Shown one piece after another: positions 47,818 to 55,067 of a DNA stretch of 64,000 nt (within the stretch, counting starts at the first letter, position 1; each line of letters opens with the position of its first letter). The position numbers and the translations under genes were made by a program. The stretch covers positions 2,914,001 through 2,978,000 of the forward strand of contig NC_010168.1 in NCBI RefSeq assembly GCF_000018885.1. Direction: 5' to 3'. This stretch comes from Renibacterium salmoninarum ATCC 33209. GTDB taxonomy: Bacteria > Actinomycetota > Actinomycetes > Actinomycetales > Micrococcaceae. The notes beneath the pieces were generated by a model, which worked only from the letters and a program-made list of their open reading frames with translations, searched no databases and was not told the DNA's origin.

Positions 47818-47893
47818 TGTCTTAATGCTTGAACAACTGCCGACCACGATTATTTGATCGTGCAGCCCAGGCTTTACTCGATAGTCTGATTTG

Positions 47894-48467
47894 GTGAACC
47901 GAATCATCGCCCGAGTTATCACTGAAATATTCGCCCCTACTGTTCTAGTCACGGTCTTCCTCATCGGCACAGGTGCCGATGAGGAAGGCTGGAATGGTGC
48001 AGGATTTGGCCTGCTCGCAGCTGTCTTCGCGGTGCTGATCCCCCTTTGCTGGCATAGTATTCGCTACCCGCAAAGGCAAAGTATCTGATCATCATGTGCG
48101 AGATCGACGACAGCGTCTTCCGATCATTCTGGCGGCGATGGTTAGCGCCATCATCGGTTTCGCCTTGCTGTTGATTTTGCACGCACCCAAAGTCATCATC
48201 GTCGGCCTAGCCGGAACACTTCTGGGCATGATTGTGGTCGGTGCAGTCAATTCCTTTTGGAAACTTTCAGTCCATAACGCTGTCGCTACCTTTGTGGCCG
48301 TCGCCGTCGTCGGCTCATTTGGCTGGATGTGGTGGCCGCTTCTGCTCTTACCCATCGCTGTGGGTTGGTCTCGGGTGGTGCTGAAGGACCACACCATCGG
48401 CCAGGTGATCGCCGGAGTGCCGGCTGGCGCGGTTGTTGCTATTCCCTATTTGCTCGTGGGAGTTTGA
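47894..48467 (+). pseudogene. PAP2-like phosphatase membrane protein, frameshifted
   Basis: The first frame (from GTG 47894) gives two helices (ITEIFAPTVLVTVFLIGTG, FGLLAAVFAVLIPLCWHSI) and stops at 48088. The next frame continues KGKVSDHHVRDRRQRLPIILA and three or four helices. These carry the PAP2 features SVHNAVATFVAV (in place of PSGH) and SRVVLKDHTIGQVIAG (Ser-Arg-x5-His). One indel near 48066-48075 separates them. The joined protein would be about 190 aa, a small PAP2-type lipid or polyprenol-phosphate phosphatase. Confidence 0.78.
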
Positions 48468-48496
48468 CGGCGACGATAGACTTTGCTGTTTTGTTG

Positions 48497-49306
48497 CTAC
48501 TTCAGATTGCCAGAACAAATTACCAAAATAGAACCGGTTTTCTTTGAGATGCTTTGTCCATCAATAAAGATCTCGCAGCTCAAATTGCTCTGCGTTGAAA
48601 AATCATCGACTGAAACGCTTACCGTGGGGAAAAGAAAGCTACCTTTCATGGTGACTTCTTTTTCCCACGTTCCGGATACTGCTTCATTAGAAGTACCGGT
48701 CTCATTGGAAAAGTCAGCCTTGGCGGCCACATTTGAGGTCGCAACATATTTAACGGTGTGCACCTTGGCCGAGTCATTGCTGTACTGCGCTGCGGCGCTG
48801 CTGGCTTCAGAAGCTGCGGAACTAATCTTCGAGGCAGCGCTGCTGTATTGATCGTCAACGTTGCTCTTGATGTTATTGACGAATGCGATACCAATGACCG
48901 TGACGATGATCGCAATAATCAAAGCAAGAACGCCAAGAACGCCACCAACTATCGGCATGACCTTTGATGCACCCTTTTTGGCGAATCCGATAATCCCCAA
49001 GATAATCGCTGCAATGGCTAGCGGGTACGACACGAAATTGATAATCGGAAGAAAAGCTAAAACAAACGCCACGATGCCAAGCACCAGTGCCGTAATGCCT
49101 AGGCCTTTGCCCGGCGCACTCGGCGGAAACTGACCGCCGTAAGGTTGCTGGTACTGTGGCTGGCCCGGGTACTGCTGGCCGGCGAACTGCGGCTGATCCC
49201 CCACCGGCGGCTGCCCTCCCGGCTGACCCGGCGTCGGTTGCTCCGGCGTCGGGTCAGCCGGATACCGTGGCGGTTCTGGAGGCTGAAAGCCGTTGTTTTC
49301 AGACAT
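48497..49306 (-). CDS. DUF4190 membrane protein with MmpS-like extracellular domain
   Basis: 269 aa. Residues 1-65 are Pro/Gln/Gly-rich and cytosolic. Two or three helices follow (GLGITALVLGIVAFVLAFLP, ALIIAIIVTVIGIAFV) with the DUF4190 spacing. An Ala/Ser coiled stretch leads to a C-terminal beta domain with VKYVATSNVAAKADFSNETG and LSCEIFIDGQSISKKTG...VICSG. This resembles the MmpS fold, with two Cys able to form a disulfide. The role is unknown; membrane or envelope stress is a guess. Confidence 0.75.
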   Translation of the reverse strand: MSENNGFQPPEPPRYPADPTPEQPTPGQPGGQPPVGDQPQFAGQQYPGQPQYQQPYGGQFPPSAPGKGLGITALVLGIVAFVLAFLPIINFVSYPLAIAAIILGIIGFAKKGASKVMPIVGGVLGVLALIIAIIVTVIGIAFVNNIKSNVDDQYSSAASKISSAASEASSAAAQYSNDSAKVHTVKYVATSNVAAKADFSNETGTSNEAVSGTWEKEVTMKGSFLFPTVSVSVDDFSTQSNLSCEIFIDGQSISKKTGSILVICSGNLK

Positions 49307-49457
49307 TCAAGTCTCATTTCTCTGCTGGGAGCGATAGTTGCTGACCTGATGCTACCTGTGCGTAAGCTGTATAACCATATGCAGGTGAAACTGTTATCAA
49401 TCGGTTGTCCTAAATTCTTAGCTGGAACGTCAACAACGATTATTGGCCACACACAAG

Positions 49458-49502
49458 AAAATCCCCGCCTCCAGGTTTTTAAACCTTGGAAACGGGGATT
49501 TT
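49458..49502 (-). terminator. Terminator after tRNA-Val
   Basis: AAAATCCCCG and CGGGGATTTT form the outer stem, with an inner CCTCCAGG/CCTTGGAAA-like pairing. On the minus strand it ends in TTTTC, about eight bases beyond the tRNA. Confidence 0.8.
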
Positions 49503-49509
49503 CGTACTG

Positions 49510-49582
49510 TGGGCCCTACCGGGATCGAACCGATGACATCCACGGTGTAAACGTGGCGCTCTACCAGCTGAGCTAAAGGCCC
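49510..49582 (-). tRNA. tRNA-Val (anticodon TAC)
   Basis: 73-nt leftward cloverleaf. The acceptor GGGCCTT pairs with AGGGCCC, the anticodon loop TTTACAC gives TAC, and the T arm contains GGTTCGATCC. The discriminator is A and no CCA is encoded. Confidence 0.95.
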
Positions 49583-49620
49583 TTCTGCGGGTTCACTCAG
49601 CAACCCGACGAAGAACTACT

Positions 49621-50442
49621 CTACTGAGCCAAAGGGGCATCCGGCAAATTCTGCGCAAAATAGCGAAGTACGCTGCCAACTCCAGCATCAATCTTGAGCG
49701 TTGCAAGGTCGTCTCCACGGGTCACTCCCCTATTGACTATCAGCACCGGTTTGCCATCTTTCACCGCCCGCCGGGGAAATCTCAGCCCACTCATCACGGT
49801 GAGCGAGGAACCCGCGACTAACAAGGTCGAGGCAGACTCCAGCATCGCAAAACTTCGTTCGACTCGATCTTTCGGCACATTTTCACCGAAGAAGACGAAA
49901 TCCGGCTTGAGCATGCCGCCGCAAATCTGACACGGAGCAATTCGGAAAGATGCGATAAATTCCGCACTGTCAAGATCTGCATCAGCATCTGGCGCAAGAT
50001 TAATCGTTCCGGTCGCATGTGCTCGAGCCAAGAAATCTGGATTGAACTGATCCATCAGCTCGGCTATCTGATCACGGCTGAACTCGGTTTTGCAGCTTAA
50101 GCACACCACCCGGTCAAATCTGCCATGCAGATCAACAACATTTCGTGACCCTGCTTCTTCATGCAGACGGTCAACATTCTGCGTAATCAGACCACTAAGA
50201 AGTCCCCGATTTTCCAACTCAGCTACAGCAAAATGCCCGGCGTTCGGCGCAGCACGCCGCAAGTGCCGCCAACCGAGCTGGTTCCGGGCCCAATATCGAC
50301 GGCGCAGATCTTCGTCCGCAATAAATTCTTGGTAGGTTAATGGGTTTCGCTCGGGCGCTCTCGGTCCCCGCTAGTCCGGGATACCGGAATCGGTGCTCAA
50401 ACCGGCTCCAGTGAGTGCCGCAATTGGACCACGACTCAATAG
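49621..50442 (-). pseudogene. Sir2-family NAD-dependent deacylase, broken by IS and in-frame TAG
   Basis: Sirtuin deacylase. From the IS edge at 50442 the frame reads GPIAALTGAGLSTDSGIPD, then TAG (50371-50373) where Tyr of the conserved GIPDYRG belongs. It then continues RGPRAPERNPLTYQEFIADE and the rest of the enzyme: TQNVDRLHEEAGSRNVVDLHG (catalytic His), four zinc Cys (CLSC, CQICGG), GSSLTV and the C-terminus ending at 49621. So it lacks its first residues through the IS insertion and also has a nonsense codon. A translation restart downstream would lack the NAD-binding loop. Confidence 0.88.
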
Positions 50443-50492
50443 TGAATCGCCCCGGTGTGTCCGGAGACTTTCTTGTTTGAGAGGATCAGGAC

Positions 50493-50858
50493 ATGGCAGG
50501 GAAAACTACGACACGGTATCCGCAGGAGTTGAAGGATCATACGGTGCGCATGGTGGCGGAGATGGAGGGTGCGTCTTCGGAGTGGGCGGCGATGCAAAAA
50601 GTTGCCCAGCTTTTGGGTGTGGGTGTGCCGGAAACGGTGCGTAAATGGGTCCGGCAAGCCGAGATCGATGTTGGTACTAGAACTGGAACAACGAGCACGG
50701 AATCGGCCGAGCTGAAACGGTTACGGCGTGAGAACGCTGAGCTGAAACGGGCGAACGCGATCCTTCGGAGTGCTTCAGCTTTTGTCGCGGTCGAACTCGA
50801 CCGCCACAACACTGATCGTGAAATACATCAAGGACCATGCCGGTCACCGCGAGAATAA
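50493..50858 (+). CDS. IS3-family transposase OrfA (copy 1)
   Basis: 121 aa. It has an N-terminal helix-turn-helix (YPQELKDHTVRMVAEM, VAQLLGVGVPETVRKWVRQAE) and a leucine-zipper-like helix SAELKRLRRENAELKRANAI for multimerisation. The family-typical text AFVAVELDRHN is in this frame, but conserved sequence then shifts one frame over (LIVKYIKDHAGHRENNGLRW) before OrfB. It is identical in copy 2. Confidence 0.9.
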   Translation: MAGKTTTRYPQELKDHTVRMVAEMEGASSEWAAMQKVAQLLGVGVPETVRKWVRQAEIDVGTRTGTTSTESAELKRLRRENAELKRANAILRSASAFVAVELDRHNTDREIHQGPCRSPRE

Positions 50859-50867
50859 TGGATTGCG

Positions 50868-51758
50868 GTGGGGTGTCGAGTCGATCTGCCAGGTGCTTAC
50901 TGGGACGGGGTGAAGACCACCCCGTCCACGTACTACGAATGGGTGGATAAAACACGATCTCACCGAGAACAACGTGATGAGGTGCTCAAGCCCGTGATCC
51001 AGAAGGTGTATGCCGCTAATTACGGGGTTTACGGCACCAGGAAAGTCTGGTTGGCGATGAACCGTGAAGGTGTGCCGGTGGCCAGGTGCACGGTAGAACG
51101 GCTCATGGGGTTACTTGGCATACAGGGTGCGGTCCGTGGCAAGGTCAAACGCACCACGATCAAAGACTCGAAGGCGGCCCGAGCGAAGGACTTGGTCCGC
51201 CGTGATTTCACACCAACGGCACCGGATCGGCTATGGGTAGATGATTTCACCTATGTTTCGACCTGGTCCGGGTGGGTCTATGTTGCCTTCGTGATCGATG
51301 CTTACTCTCGGAGGATCCTGGGCTGGTCAGCGAGTGCTTCTATGAACACCGTGCTAGTGCTCAACGCAGTTAATCAGGCAATCTGGAGTCGTGAACGGGC
51401 CGGGGCTGAGATTTCCGGGGTGATTCATCATCACGATGCCGGGGCTCAATACGCCTCCTTGGCCTTCACCGAACGCCTGGCCCAGGCCGGTATCCGCCCC
51501 TCGATCGGTTCTGTGGGTGATAGTTACGACAACGCCTTGGCGGAAACCATCAACGGGCTTTATAAGACCGAGCTGATCAAACCCGGCAAGCCCTGGCGGA
51601 CTCTAGAAGAAGTCGAAATCGGCACCGCTGAATGGGCCGATTGGTACAACCACCGAAGGCTCTACCAGTACTGCGGAGACATCCCACCAGTAGAGCTAGA
51701 AAACCACTACTACAATCACTACCAGAGCACGGCAGCCGCCGACAGGCTCATCGTCTGA
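50868..51758 (+). CDS. IS3-family transposase OrfB, DDE integrase (copy 1)
   Basis: 296 aa as read from 50868, although the first ~15 codons replace family sequence that lies in another frame (VESICQVLTGTG). The rve integrase core holds the catalytic acids: Asp in RLWVDDFTYVST, Asp in IHHHDAGAQYAS and Glu in SYDNALAETINGLYKTE. C-terminal WYNHRRLYQYCGDIPP is the usual IS3 end. Copy 2 differs in three residues (Ala/Val, Ala/Val, Val/Ala). Confidence 0.92.
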   Translation: MGCRVDLPGAYWDGVKTTPSTYYEWVDKTRSHREQRDEVLKPVIQKVYAANYGVYGTRKVWLAMNREGVPVARCTVERLMGLLGIQGAVRGKVKRTTIKDSKAARAKDLVRRDFTPTAPDRLWVDDFTYVSTWSGWVYVAFVIDAYSRRILGWSASASMNTVLVLNAVNQAIWSRERAGAEISGVIHHHDAGAQYASLAFTERLAQAGIRPSIGSVGDSYDNALAETINGLYKTELIKPGKPWRTLEEVEIGTAEWADWYNHRRLYQYCGDIPPVELENHYYNHYQSTAAADRLIV

Positions 51759-51788
51759 GAAACCCTCCGGACACACCGGAGCGATTCA

Positions 51789-52429
51789 TATCTTGTACAA
51801 TACGGTTTGATGTCACGTCCAGGATTAGAGATACTATTAGAGTAGCGATTCGCTACATATACGACCTGTCCTGTTCGATCTCTCAGGAGAGCATCTGGTC
51901 TGGAGCCAGTGTGGTTGGCAACGTTACCGACTAATTTTCGCAATGCCACATCAACAATAGAGACATTTCATAGATACATTATCTGATATGAAGAGTTTTT
52001 TATCATCAGCCGAGATCTGCGAAGCCCTAGGACCCGAACCTTTATATCCTGAGACTGTTCCTACTTCTCGGTTGCTTGAGGTGTCAATGACACTGACACT
52101 GTTACTATCGTGGTTTCCAACGAATAATTTTTTACCGTCTCGTGTAACCACTGCTGAATCTGGAGCCGATCCAGCGTAACCATATACCGTACCAACTTCT
52201 TTTTTGATACAAGATCAATAATTGAGATCGTATTAGTGGCAGAGTTTGTTACATAGCCAATTTTCCCATTCGGCATTATCGCTATAGCACATGGCGCAGA
52301 CCCAGAGTATCCAGCCACATTAGTTACTTCAAATTGCCGGGGAGAATAATCATGAAGACCAGCGAAAGCAGGTGGACAAAAAACAAGTTAATTGAAAATG
52401 TGACAAGCAAAAAAGAAGCACTTCAACAT
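51789..52429 (-). pseudogene. Secreted YVTN-type beta-propeller protein, degraded and cut by IS
   Basis: The leftward frame begins at ATG 52429 with GAGG upstream. It encodes a secretion-signal-like start, has an in-frame TAA (52388-52390), then LVFCPPAFAG and repeated propeller blades: GKIGYVTNSATNTISIIDL, KKLFVGNHDSNSVSVIDTSS and QVVYVANRYSNSIS. Blades lie in different frames, with indels near 52175, 51975 and 51820. The last one (LILDVTSNRIVQDM) runs into the IS end at 51788. Such YVTN-repeat proteins are surface or secreted proteins. AT-rich composition sets it apart from the flanks. Confidence 0.75.
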
Positions 52430-52461
52430 TTTTATCCTCAATATATTTTGCACTTACATCT

Positions 52462-53037
52462 CTAATAGATCTTAATATTAAACCATTCCCGGAAGAGTGT
52501 GCCTTTAAACTCGTAATGTGCAGTTTTTCCATTTTTGCAGTAAGTAACTACGGAGGGCAGATTTGTAGTGTTCCAGCCATTTCCGTCCACTTGTCGGTAA
52601 TCGTAAGAGGCATAATCCATGATCTCTGGAATCCACTGCTTCTGTTTTGTAGAAGAGGAGTACATCGCGGTATAGCCCGCCTGATTCATCAATAAACTTG
52701 AAGGCGGGTAGCTACTGTTGTTAGAGTAAGGCCTAATATATGCAGTGAGTTTCTCCGATATTTTTAGCCCTAACTCCCCCAAATCATAGAGATTGCTTGC
52801 TTGGTTGAGCGTAAAGGTTATATTTTCGCGTATAAGCCTCCCACCGTTAGTGAATGGGTAGTTATCTACCACAAAGTCAGAAGTGTTCTCCCAGGCATAA
52901 TTATTATATTGAACATATTCTGCACACTCACCATAGCCACCTACGGAATTCTCAGCTGAAGCTGGGGCGGCTAAGCCAAGCGCTGAAAAAGATACCAGTG
53001 CGACCAGGGAGACTAATCTTTTAATCAATTTACCCAC
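52462..53037 (-). CDS. Secreted protein of unknown function (AT-rich island)
   Basis: 191 aa from GTG 53037. A TTG at 53028 is a better fit to the AGGTGG ribosome site, giving MIKRLVSLVALVSF. A clear signal peptide is cleaved after APASA. The mature ~160 residues are rich in Asn, Tyr and Ser with two Cys (GECAEYVQ, TYCKNGK) that may pair. No family is recognised; the pattern (ITFTLNQASNLYDLGELGLK, GYTAMYSSSTKQKQ) is beta-rich. Its codons are unusually AT-rich. It lies between the propeller remnant and another secreted protein, all in the same direction. Confidence 0.65.
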   Translation of the reverse strand: MGKLIKRLVSLVALVSFSALGLAAPASAENSVGGYGECAEYVQYNNYAWENTSDFVVDNYPFTNGGRLIRENITFTLNQASNLYDLGELGLKISEKLTAYIRPYSNNSSYPPSSLLMNQAGYTAMYSSSTKQKQWIPEIMDYASYDYRQVDGNGWNTTNLPSVVTYCKNGKTAHYEFKGTLFREWFNIKIY

Positions 53038-53088
53038 CTAAATCTAATTAATTATTTTTTTATAAATATCTTATGTTGATCATCTAGC

Positions 53089-53667
53089 TTAACATCCTGG
53101 ATCCTGAGAACTGCAGACCACCAAACCTGACTTTGGGTCATCTGGCTTTGGTGTTACCACCGGAGCCCAAAAAGTTCCATGTACTTCCCTCGTGCCATCC
53201 GGGTAGGATGCGATCAGTTTTCCCGTAACCTGCTGTTGAACTGTTGCTCTCGCAACCCAGCTGGTAGTGGCAGGAGGAATAGTGATGCTGATTGATGAAG
53301 ATTCAGTTTTACTGCTTGTCCAAGTATGTGAATAACTCGCCCTGATAGCCGCTGTGATGAAGCCGCTTGTGGCCTGAAATGACGCAGACCCGCCCAATTC
53401 GTCGCTTATTGAAGTGGTCTGTGACCATGAAAGCTCGTATGTCACGATCCCGAGACTAAGATTTGTTACGGCTTCGCTAACATTGGCGCGGGGGCCCAGC
53501 CTAGTCTCGCCTAGAGATTCGACAACATAATTACACTGGACAATTTTTGCGAGGCATTGTTGTTCGATCTGGTAGGGAGACTGCGCAACGGCTAAAGATG
53601 GGGAGAGAACTCCAAGTAAGAAGACGCAAATTAAGCTCATTGCCATCATCCTGATCAGTTTTTTCAC
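53089..53667 (-). CDS. Secreted protein, possible aerolysin/ETX-MTX2-like beta-pore fold
   Basis: 192 aa. GTG 53667 is preferred as start because GGAGG lies 8 bases upstream. The signal peptide ends near LAVAQS. The mature part has long stretches of alternating Ser/Thr and hydrophobic residues: TYELSWSQTTSISDELGGSA, IRASYSHTWTSSKTESSSIS, ITIPPATTSWVARATVQQQV. The last resembles the IPP strand turn seen in ETX/MTX2 pore-forming proteins. It ends with an unpaired-looking CSSQDPGC tail and has Cys at CLAKIVQC. Toxin or pore activity is inference from pattern only. Its neighbour is another secreted protein. Confidence 0.6.
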   Translation of the reverse strand: MKKLIRMMAMSLICVFLLGVLSPSLAVAQSPYQIEQQCLAKIVQCNYVVESLGETRLGPRANVSEAVTNLSLGIVTYELSWSQTTSISDELGGSASFQATSGFITAAIRASYSHTWTSSKTESSSISITIPPATTSWVARATVQQQVTGKLIASYPDGTREVHGTFWAPVVTPKPDDPKSGLVVCSSQDPGC

Positions 53668-53751
53668 TGCAGATACCTCCAACTATGATACGTAATACTA
53701 TACAATCACATTTATGTAATATGAACCGCTCCGGTGTGTCCGGAGGGTTTC

Positions 53752-54642
53752 TCAGACGATGAGCCTGTCGGCGGCTGCCGTGCTCTGGTAGTGATTGTAG
53801 TAGTGGTTTTCTAGCTCTGCTGGTGGGATGTCTCCGCAGTACTGGTAGAGCCTTCGGTGGTTGTACCAATCGACCCATTCAGCGGTGCCGATTTCGACTT
53901 CTTCTAGAGTCCGCCAGGGCTTGCCGGGTTTGATCAGCTCGGTCTTATAAAGCCCGTTGATGGTTTCCGCCAAGACGTTGTCGTAACTATCACCCACAGA
54001 ACCGATCGAGGGGCGGATACCGGCCTGGGCCAGGCGTTCGGTGAAGGCCAAGGAGGCGTATTGAGCCCCGGCATCGTGATGATGAATCACCCCGGAAATC
54101 TCAGCCCCGGCCCGTTCACGACTCCAGATTGCCTGATTAACTGCGTTGAGCACTAGCACGGTGTTCATAGAAGCACTCGCTGACCAGCCCAGGATCCTCC
54201 GAGAGTAAGCATCGATCACGAAGGCAACATAGACCCACCCGGACCAGGTCGAAACATAGGTGAAATCATCTACCCATAGCCGATCCGGTGCCGTTGGTGT
54301 GAAATCACGGCGGACCAAGTCCTTCGCTCGGGCCGCCTTCGAGTCTTTGATCGTGGTGCGTTTGACCTTGCCACGGACCGCACCCTGTATGCCAAGTAAC
54401 CCCATGAGCCGTTCTACCGTGCACCTGGCCACCGGCACACCTTCACGGTTCATCGCCAACCAGACTTTCCTGGTGCCGTAAACCCCGTAATTAGCGGCAT
54501 ACACCTTCTGGATCACGGGCTTGAGCACCTCATCACGTTGTTCTCGGTGAGATCGTGTTTTATCCACCCATTCGTAGTACGTGGACGGGGTGGTCTTCAC
54601 CCCGTCCCAGTAAGCACCTGGCAGATCGACTCGACACCCCAC
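53752..54642 (-). CDS. IS3-family transposase OrfB (copy 2)
   Basis: 296-aa DDE integrase with all three acids intact (WVDDFTYV, HHHDAGAQY, DNVLAETINGLY). Three residue differences from copy 1 lie in the C-terminal third. It shares with copy 1 the same frame arrangement relative to OrfA. Confidence 0.92.
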   Translation of the reverse strand: MGCRVDLPGAYWDGVKTTPSTYYEWVDKTRSHREQRDEVLKPVIQKVYAANYGVYGTRKVWLAMNREGVPVARCTVERLMGLLGIQGAVRGKVKRTTIKDSKAARAKDLVRRDFTPTAPDRLWVDDFTYVSTWSGWVYVAFVIDAYSRRILGWSASASMNTVLVLNAVNQAIWSRERAGAEISGVIHHHDAGAQYASLAFTERLAQAGIRPSIGSVGDSYDNVLAETINGLYKTELIKPGKPWRTLEEVEIGTAEWVDWYNHRRLYQYCGDIPPAELENHYYNHYQSTAAADRLIV

Positions 54643-54651
54643 CGCAATCCA

Positions 54652-55017
54652 TTATTCTCGCGGTGACCGGCATGGTCCTTGATGTATTTCACGATCAGTG
54701 TTGTGGCGGTCGAGTTCGACCGCGACAAAAGCTGAAGCACTCCGAAGGATCGCGTTCGCCCGTTTCAGCTCAGCGTTCTCACGCCGTAACCGTTTCAGCT
54801 CGGCCGATTCCGTGCTCGTTGTTCCAGTTCTAGTACCAACATCGATCTCGGCTTGCCGGACCCATTTACGCACCGTTTCCGGCACACCCACACCCAAAAG
54901 CTGGGCAACTTTTTGCATCGCCGCCCACTCCGAAGACGCACCCTCCATCTCCGCCACCATGCGCACCGTATGATCCTTCAACTCCTGCGGATACCGTGTC
55001 GTAGTTTTCCCTGCCAT
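54652..55017 (-). CDS. IS3-family transposase OrfA (copy 2)
   Basis: 121 aa, identical in sequence to copy 1 OrfA. It has a helix-turn-helix plus leucine-zipper-like region. It is read leftward and followed by OrfB in the same frame after a stop. Confidence 0.9.
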   Translation of the reverse strand: MAGKTTTRYPQELKDHTVRMVAEMEGASSEWAAMQKVAQLLGVGVPETVRKWVRQAEIDVGTRTGTTSTESAELKRLRRENAELKRANAILRSASAFVAVELDRHNTDREIHQGPCRSPRE

Positions 55018-55067
55018 GTCCTGATCCTCTCAAACAAGAAAGTCTCCGGACACGCCGGGGCGATTCA

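Larger units (their letters stand above)
50443..51788 (+). mobile_element. IS3-family insertion sequence, copy 1 (IS994-like)
   Basis: 1346-bp element with imperfect terminal inverted repeats. The left end is TGAATCGCCCCGGTGTGTCC and the right-end complement TGAATCGCTCCGGTGTGTCC. It encodes OrfA (HTH/leucine zipper) and OrfB (DDE integrase). It sits in the 5' end of the Sir2 gene. The three bases outside each end (TAG left, TAT right) are not a direct repeat. It is almost identical to the inverted copy at 53722-55067. The name is from memory of the Renibacterium element and is unverified. Confidence 0.93.
53722..55067 (-). mobile_element. IS3-family insertion sequence, copy 2 (inverted, IS994-like)
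   Basis: The same 1346-bp element as copy 1 but in opposite orientation, with OrfA and OrfB read leftward. The ends are TGAACCGCTCCGGTGTGTCC at 53722 and, from the right, TGAATCGCCCCGGCGTGTCC. It cuts an NRPS condensation domain at 55068. The flanking bases (ATA left, GAC right) are not a target duplication. Confidence 0.93.

Noticed and set aside
50443..55067. Classical composite transposon carrying the secreted-protein genes
   Set aside because: No target duplication at the outer ends; the flanking genes are both truncated without matching halves. A rearrangement fits better.
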